Positions 58,511-64,000 of a stretch of 64,000 bases of DNA are shown here, piece by piece. The stretch lies in assembly GCA_004431415.1 (NCBI GenBank), contig QPMI01000411.1:62001-126000 (forward strand). The letters run 5' to 3'. The stretch comes from Cyanophora paradoxa (taxonomy: Eukaryota > Glaucocystophyceae > Cyanophorales > Cyanophoraceae). Position numbers and translations under genes: made by a program. The stretch's first letter is position 1, and the number at the start of each line of letters is the position of its first letter. Under the pieces are notes generated by a model, which searched no databases, was not told where the DNA came from, and was given only the letters and a program-made list of their open reading frames with translations.

Positions 58511-58958
58511 CTTGTTCGCGTTCGATTATTGGAGTGCTTGTGATAGTACAGTCACAGGCTTAAGTTTAGCCGCAAGCTTAAGGCAAAGGGGGATGAGTCT
58601 GGCAGTACTAGCCAGGGCTAGCTGAGGTGACTTGGCCCCCGAAATACACCAGCATACTTGTTCGCGTTCGATTATTGGAGTGCTTGTGATAGTACAGTCA
58701 CAGGCTTAAGTTTAGCCGCAAGCTTAAGGCAAAGGGGGATGAGTCTGGCAGTACTAGCCAGGGCTAGCTGAGGTGACTTGGCCCCCGAAATACACCAGCA
58801 TACTTGTTCGCGTTCGATTATTGGAGTGCTTAAGCTTGTGATAGTACAGTCACAGGCTTAAGTTTAGCCGCAAGCTTAAGGCAAAGGGGGATGAGTCTGG
58901 CAGTACTAGCCAGGGCTAGCTGAGGTGACTTGGCCCCCGAAATACACCAGCATACTTT
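58511..58958. repeat. Three tandem copies of a 146-bp unit
   Basis: The word CTTGTTCGCGTTCGATTATT starts copies at 58511, 58657 and 58803. Copies 1 and 2 are essentially identical. Copy 3 differs by a 6-nt insertion near 58830 that creates an extra AAGCTT. The unit contains several short inverted words (AAGCTTAAGG/CTTAAG, CTAGCC/GGCTAG) and no open frame. Confidence 0.95.
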
Positions 58959-59121
58959 CAAAAAAACCGCCCTCCTGATCGTGCCTCCAGCTGCATGTCG
59001 CGGGCTGATCTCCCGATGAGTACCGGCGGGAGTTGGGCAGGTCACCGGGTTCCTCCGGGAGACCTTTCCCGCCGGCCGTAACAAATTAACGTCGAGTTCT
59101 CCTCGGGATTCGCGACCAGGG

Positions 59122-59122
<1 letters not shown>

Positions 59123-59160
<38 letters not shown>
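59123..59160. repeat. G38 homopolymer
   Basis: An uninterrupted run of about 38 G in the spacer between the nitrate transporter and the small basic gene. Exact length may be affected by sequencing error. Confidence 0.9.
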
Positions 59161-59162
<2 letters not shown>

Positions 59163-59624
59163 GACCAGCAGCCAGCGCCGCCCGACAATTGCAACAGCGA
59201 GCGGGACTAGGGATCTCCTCTGAGCTCGAGGCTTGCCCCTCCCCTTCCCCGCGTCCCCCGGGCCCGTCTCTATTCGCCAGGCGGATTGATATGAGCTTCG
59301 CATTTTGGTTTAAAATGTTCCAAAATTAAAAAAGTTCGAGTCCGAAGTGTAACAAGAATCAGTTAGAGCTCGGGAGGGGCAGGGGCAGGAGGGAGGAGGA
59401 AGAGGGGAGCTAGAAAGCAAGGAGGGGGGGGGGGCGGGGGAACACGAAAAGGGGCGCGGGGCTTCATACAGGAGAGCTAGAGGGGCGGCAGTCTCCTTCA
59501 TCATACAAACCAAGGGACGGACCCGGACCTGCGGCGCCCTCACCACAGACCGCCGTGCACCTGAATCTGCAGCGAGGCACACGTGTCTGGGAACCGTGCA
59601 GCTGCATGCGCAGACCCGTGCATG

Positions 59625-59815
59625 CGGAACCAGCTGCAGAGAGCCGTATGGAGCCAGAGAGCCGTGCAGAGCCAGAGAGCCGTGCGGATCCGGAGACAGA
59701 GAGCCGTGCGGGACCAGAGCGCCGTGCGGATTCGGAGACAGAGAGCCGTGCGAAGCCAGAGCCGTGCGGAGCCAGTGCCGTGCGGAGCCTGAGCCGTGCG
59801 GAACCAGGTCAGGTG
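59625..59815. repeat. Short imperfect tandem repeat (GAGAGCCGTGCGG type)
   Basis: GAGCCGTGCGGA-like words recur about ten times, mostly at 15-18-bp spacing with a longer 48-bp higher-order period. Frames on both strands stay open (Glu/Ser/Arg forward, Leu/Trp/Arg reverse) but no domain is evident, so I treat it as non-coding. Confidence 0.75.
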
Positions 59816-59965
59816 TGCCTTGCAGAGTGAGGCTGAGGGCTCGAATGCGTGCGTGGACGTCGCACGCGACGGAGAGACGAAGATCCGATATCGATCCAGC
59901 CGGGAGGCCACTAGTCTTTTATGTACACGCGTACGTCAGGGCGCCGGACGCCCTTCGATTCGCCC

Positions 59966-60411
59966 TCACTTGCTCTTGGTCGCGCCGCCCATGACGCCAG
60001 AGCCGGCCGCCTTCGCCTCCTTCTTCGCCTTGTCCGCCGCCCGCTGCCGAAGCGTGAGCGGAGCGATCGAATGCGCGATGCGCATGCGCGTGCGGACCTT
60101 CGCGTCTTTCGCCTTCCCTCCCTTCGGGGCGTTCATTACCGACTTGCTGTTACTTTTCGGCTTGTACTGCGGAGCGAAGGGATCGCGAGTCAGCCGTCGA
60201 ACGCGAGGGGACGGGCCCAAGGGACAATTTCTTCGCGCCCTCGTCCCCCGGCGAACGCTAGCGTCCGGCGCGCGTCCCTCGCGCGTATGTGCTATTTGAG
60301 GCGCAAACGCGCGAACTATCCGACGTCCCAGCGCGTCGGCACGTCGGATACGGCAGCCAAAAAGCGGCGGGCAGGCGTCGATGAGGAACGCACCTCTTCC
60401 TTCGGCGCCAT
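59966..60411 (-). CDS. Small basic protein, 72 residues, unrecognised
   Basis: Two exons, 60394-60411 (MAPKEE) and 59966-60166, join in phase 0 across a 227-nt intron. The intron has a GTGCGT donor, a CTGACTC branch-like site and a CCGCAG acceptor. The product is Lys/Arg/Ala-rich (YKPKSNSKSVMNAPKGGKA; RTRMRIAHSIAPLTLRQRA; ADKAKKEAKAAGSG), with no Cys and no TM, and ends in KSK. This composition fits a ribosome- or chromatin-associated small protein, but I cannot assign a family. A start at a later internal ATG would lose exon 1. Confidence 0.6.
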
Positions 60412-60774
60412 CGTGCTGTGCGATCGAATGCGTGTGCTGCGGATCGCCGGGCGAGGCTGCTACGATCGCTACGAGAAACGGGAATCTACGAGGCTGTACT
60501 CAGACAAGTGGCCAGGCAGACTGTACCCACCCCCAGCTGTGATCAGTGTGATGGCAGTGTGATCAGTGTGAGGGCGCCTCCCTACGTCAGCTGCAGCATG
60601 GCTTCCAGCGGATTTCCAGTACGTCAGCGATGGCGGCCTGCTAAAGCGGGCGAAGAGCGCGCATCGAAGCCCAGCCGACGTGCCGGAGCGAGCCGCAGCT
60701 CCAGCTCCGTTCGAGCCGCAGGGCCCGAATCCAGCGGATCGCGGTCGCAGCGCCTTTCATGATTGAGAGTGTGT
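60412..60774. other. Spacer between divergent genes
   Basis: Separates the small basic gene (minus) from the ATPase remnant (plus). A direct repeat of the word TGATCAGTGTGA occurs at about 60539-60571. No gene seen. Confidence 0.4.
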
Positions 60775-61406
60775 GGAGCGTCGGCGCTCGCCGCGCTCCG
60801 CGGACGGCCCCTCCGGCTGCTCGAGGCCCCCCCCGCCGAGCGGCCCCCGCCCACGTGCACGCACCCCTACGTCGTGATCGTCGAGCTCGAGGGCCAGGCC
60901 GGCGCGCCCGCACCCCGCCCCCCCTCGCCTCTCATCGTCCTCGAGCTCCTCTGACGCGCCGCCGCAGGCGTCGGGAAGACGTGCATGGTCGACAAGCTGG
61001 TCGAGCTCGCGCGGCCCGCGAGCTCGCCGCCGTCGCGAAGGCGGCCGGCGCGGTGGCGCACGGCGCGGCCGTCCAGGCGTACTTCGAGGGGCGGGCGCTC
61101 CTCGAGCTCTGGCGCGGGCGGCGGGCGCAGGCGGCGCGGGCGTGGCGCGGCGGCCTGCGGGCGGCCGAGCGGCACGGCTGCGCCCTCGACGCCGCGGCGA
61201 TCCGCGTCTGCCTCGCGTCCCTCGAGCCGAAGGGCCCGCGCCGGGCGGCGGCCCTGGCGCCCGCCTGCGAGGCGCTGGAGCGGGCGGGGCTCGTGGCACC
61301 CGCCGCGTGGGCCCGCCGCGTGGAGGCCGGCGCCGCCCCCTTCGGGCCGGAGACCCTCCGGGGGGCCCCCAGCGACGGGCCCGACTCCCGCTCTGTCAAC
61401 AGCTGA
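60775..61406 (+). pseudogene. Remnant of a P-loop ATPase/helical-repeat gene (signalling STAND or cyclase-associated type), internally deleted
   Basis: Exon 1 ends HPYVVIVELEGQ (60860-60895). Across an intron (GC donor, CTGACG branch-like site, GCCGCAG acceptor near 60968) it completes a Walker A motif, EGQAGVGKTCMVDKLVELAR (to about 61010). The next convincing coding stretch is in another frame: ELAAVAKAAGAVAHGAAVQA, YFEGRALLELWRGRRAQAA, LRAAERHGCALDAAAIRVCL, ending RSVNS at TGA 61406. The latter resembles the C-terminal helical repeats of ATPase-containing adenylate cyclases (ADCY10-like). The whole ATPase core between them (Walker B and beyond) is missing. The junction at about 61000-61030 is an inverted repeat, CGAGCTCGCG/CGCGAGCTCG. 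I infer an internal deletion and a broken frame; an assembly error is the alternative. Confidence 0.5.
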
Positions 61407-62011
61407 GGGGGGTACGCGCACGGTGCGAGGGGCGGACTTTTTGAAGGCCGAAGCTTAAGTCAACGGGTTGATTCTTTTATTTGCAGTCTCTTTTATTGGC
61501 CCTCGCCTGGTCGTTGTTCTACCCGCCGCTCTGCCGCGGCGCAGCTTCTTCAAGTGGAGCTACGGCCCCGAGGCCTCACTGCCTCCTTATTGCAGGGCCT
61601 GTTCGACGTTGGTGCCGTATTTTAGTTTTCGCGCCGCCGCTCTCCCGTCACGCGCAGCCAGCTTATCTAGATCTTATCAAGAGTATGATATCGGTTTCAA
61701 GCCCTTGAAGTCTCTTTGCGTGTTTGCCTTCAGGAGTCCGGGTTTCTTCAATGCCTGTGAATGCCTTCGAATTCGATGCTCGCGGAGAAGTTCAAGCAAT
61801 CTCTAGATCTAGATCCTGCCCACGCGTACGTGGGCTAGGGCCGTGGGCCGCGGCACCTGGGCTAGGGCCGAGCTATATATACGTGTAGATAGGTATCAGA
61901 ATTAAATTTTGAAAGCTGGCAGACGAATCGAATCGAAGCGGAAGAAGAGAGAACACGGGCGCGCGAGGGTTCTTGAGCTTGCGCCCGCGCGGCCGGGGGG
62001 GCCGGCTGGGG
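61407..62011. other. Spacer between convergent genes
   Basis: The AT-richer 61440-61910 part has a 112-codon frame (61468-61806) with no recognisable domain. CTAGATCTAGATC and GGGCTAGGGCCG words occur near 61802-61870. Confidence 0.4.
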
Positions 62012-64000
62012 CTAGTGGGCGATGGAGGGGGCGGCGGAGGGGTGGAGGCCGCCCCGGGCGACCTCGAGGAGGGCGCGTATGGAGGCGATGCGCGGGTGCG
62101 CGTCGGTGAAGCAGAGCGGGAAGCGGCCCTGCGACGGGGCGAGTCGCTCCCTGGATGGAGGCGAGCGGGCGGCCGCGGGGGGCGCCGGCCTCTGACCTGA
62201 AGGAGGGCGATGGACTCCTCGAAGCACGCCGCCGCCCTCTCCCGCGCCCCTGCCCCCGCCCCGATCGCCCCGCCGCTCTCTAGGGGGGGGGGGGGGGAGG
62301 GGGGTACCGATGATGAGGTAGCACTCGCCGAGGCGCATGAGCGCGTGGCCCCGCAGCGGCGTCTCGCTCGCCCCGTCCGTGATCTGCCCCCGCCCCGCAT
62401 CACCACGGAGGGCAAAAATAAGGGGAGGGGCGGGGGGACGCGGGGGGGGGGGGGGGGCGCCGAGGGGAGGGAGGGGGGTACCTTGATGAGGACGAAGAAG
62501 GCGCGGAAGAGGCGCACGGTGTCGCGGCAGGAGCGCCCGGGGTACTGCGGCATGCTCTGCCGCATGAACCTGCCCCCGCCCGCCCCGGGAGGCTCGCACG
62601 GGCAGCTGGATTCGAGGGGGGCCCTGCCGGAAGGCGGAGGCGAGGGGCGGCACCTGGAGATGTAGAGGACGTCCCTGCGGGGCGGGGGGCAAGCGTCGGG
62701 CGCCCGCACCTGGGCGCGGAGGGCGGGGGGGGGAGGGGGCGGCGGGGGCGCGCGCGCACCAGTAGTGGGAGTTGACGCCGCAGGTCTCCTGCGCCCCGCC
62801 CCGCCCCGCCCCGGCGGCCCATCAGCGGGGGCAGCGGACAGCGAGATCGAGAGCCGCTGGCGGGGCCTTGCCAGCGCCGGGGCCGGGGCCGGGGGGACCT
62901 TGAGGAGGGTGAAGATGAGCTTCCAGTCCTGCGCCGCCGAGGCGAGCCGCTCCATCCGCAGGCTCGCGTACATCTGCCCCCCAGCGCCCCGGCGGGTGGG
63001 TCAGCCGGGGGTCCAGGCCCTCGGTTCCTGCCGGCTGTGCGGGGGCGGACGCGGTACTGGAGGGTGCGGATGGCGAGCTGCCGGTACTCGGGCCCCGTGG
63101 CCGACGCCCGCTGCGCGAGCTTCGGCCCCTCTCGCCACGCGCCACGGAGAGGGGCAGGGGCACCTGCCAGGCCTCGATCCCGCGCGTGGCGTACCCCGCC
63201 GCTTCGGCGAAGCGGTGCCGGAGGAGCTCCAGGGCGCCTGCGGCCGCGGCGAGCGGGCGGGGCGGGTCGGGGGCCGGCTGGGGCGGGGCCGGGGCCGGGG
63301 CGGGGGCGGCGCACTGAAGCCCTGGTAGCAGACGGCCTCGTCCCGCGCGTCCTCCGCCCCCTCCTCGAACCTGCCGGCCGCCGCGTCGAGGGCACGAAAA
63401 TCGCTGGCAAGGCGCAGGTTCGAATCCGTCGGCGCCGCACCAGTAGACCTTGCTCGCCATGTCCCGCAGCAGGGAGACGCTGCTCGGGACCAGCACTGCG
63501 CCCCGCCGTGAGGGCGCGGGAGGAAGAAGCGAGGGCGCCCGGCGCGCACCGACGAACGAGAGCAGCGTTGCGATGACCCTGAGGGAAGACGCGGTTGGGG
63601 TGAGAGGGGGGGGTGGAGCTGCAAGGGGAGGTAACAAGCGAACCGAGTCTCCAGGCGGCACGGGCTGAGCTGCCTGCACCTCGGAGTCATGATCGGCGGG
63701 CGGCTTCGGGCAGGGCGGGCGGGGGCAGCGGGCGGGGGGCGCGGGGGCAGGCGGGACGCACCGGCGGATGAGCTCGCTCCAGGCTTGCCAGAGGCCCTCC
63801 ACCCCGCTCCCCTGCCGCCCGTGCTGCCAGCGCCGGCCGAGGGCGTCGGCGCGAGTCAAGCGCGAGTCAAGCCCGAGCCTCTATCTGCCTGCGAGCTGCC
63901 CGCACCATGAAGTCGAAGACGCCCTTCCGCACGAGCCACTCGATGTGGAGCGAGGCGATCTGCCGCGCAGTCGGACCCGGGCTCGCGCAAGGGAGCGATT
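62012..64000 (-). CDS. Helical-repeat (TPR-like) protein, 5' end outside window
   Basis: Stop TAG at 62012-62014; exons run leftward from beyond 64000. Readable exons include IASLHIEWLVRKGVFDFM (63960-63908), GVEGLWQAWSELIRR (63815-63765), SSVSLLRDMASK, FEEGAEDARDEAVCYQGFS (63370-63320), LELLRHRFAEAAGYATRG (63235-63180), ASATGPEYRQLAIRTLQYR (63110-63055) and MERLASAAQDWKLIFTLLK (62960-62900). They continue with MPQYPGRSCRDTVRLFRAFF (62560-62490), LRGHALMRLGECYLIIG (62360-62310), ACFEESIALLQ and the C-terminus HPRIASIRALLEVARGG. The amphipathic helix pairs look like TPR or related repeats; I do not recognise the family. Several introns start GTACCCCCC and contain G/C homopolymers. Confidence 0.55.

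Larger units (their letters stand above)
58055..59965. other. Repeat-containing spacer
   Basis: Holds the 146-bp triplication, the G38 run and the GAGCCGTG repeat. Outside these I see no coding exon. A short A-run follows the triplication at about 58962. Confidence 0.5.

Noticed and set aside
58511-58958. The 146-bp triplication considered as a CRISPR-like array
   Set aside because: Copies are directly adjacent with no unique spacers, and the DNA is eukaryotic nuclear.
63395-63450. A GGTTCGAATCC word resembling a tRNA T-loop
   Set aside because: The flanks do not form a T stem, no acceptor or anticodon stem can be drawn, and it lies in an intron of the helical-repeat gene.
1-64000. High-GC bacterial chromosome
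   Set aside because: Conserved proteins are split by phase-consistent introns, and ciliary proteins, ARL3 and F-box genes are present; the tRNA lacks CCA.

Overview
This is nuclear DNA from a GC-rich microbial eukaryote. The genes are cut into many short exons by introns of mostly about 35-150 nt. Acceptors are usually preceded by a CTGA(C/G) branch-point-like motif. The one tRNA lacks an encoded CCA, and neighbouring genes often face in opposite directions. Exons and introns are extremely GC-rich, while spacers are much more AT-rich. A CFAP52-like ciliary protein, ARL3, an NRT2-type nitrate transporter, a mitochondrial-type citrate synthase and two 'tiny macrocysts' (Tmc) family membrane proteins suggest a flagellated, nitrate-using protist, probably a microalga. 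I cannot name the lineage from the sequence alone.

Layout. 1-5919 (+): 3' part of a Tmc-like membrane protein without PAS domains. 6833-8677 (-): rhodanese/TrhO-like sulfurtransferase. 9268-12077 (+): CFAP52-like WD40 protein. 12516-19178: three F-box or F-box-like LRR genes on mixed strands; the middle one is clearly AT-richer. 19179-23248: gene-poor spacer with 40-bp and 140-bp tandem repeats. 23249-35379 (-): a 12-kb Tmc-like gene with several PAS repeats, the largest gene in the window. 35887-36985 (+): an unrecognised four-TM protein whose eight exons join in a single frame. 37413-37483 (-): tRNA-Ala(UGC). 38235-40051 (-): MRM1-like 2'-O-ribose methyltransferase with an organellar presequence. 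40612-41365 (-): ARL3. 41500-45219 (+): coiled-coil/TPR membrane protein. 46386-48031 (+): GAF-domain protein. 49671-52268 (-): citrate synthase. 53451-54464 (-): UMP-CMP kinase. 54737-58054 (+): NRT2-type nitrate transporter. 58055-59965: spacer with a 146-bp triplication, a G38 run and short repeats. 59966-60411 (-): small basic protein. About 60775-61406 (+): remnant of a P-loop ATPase/helical-repeat gene. 62012-64000 (-): 3' part of a helical-repeat protein.

The genes are not an operon or pathway cluster. The most unusual signal is in the introns. Many have a C-rich 5' half and a matching G-rich 3' half and could fold into hairpins joining the splice sites. A noticeable share use GC rather than GT donors, and homopolymer C tracts lie on the sense strand. 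Exon boundaries below were read by eye from frame continuity and splice consensus. They are firm where phases close (16-17.6 kb, 35.9-37 kb, the small basic gene) and approximate elsewhere.
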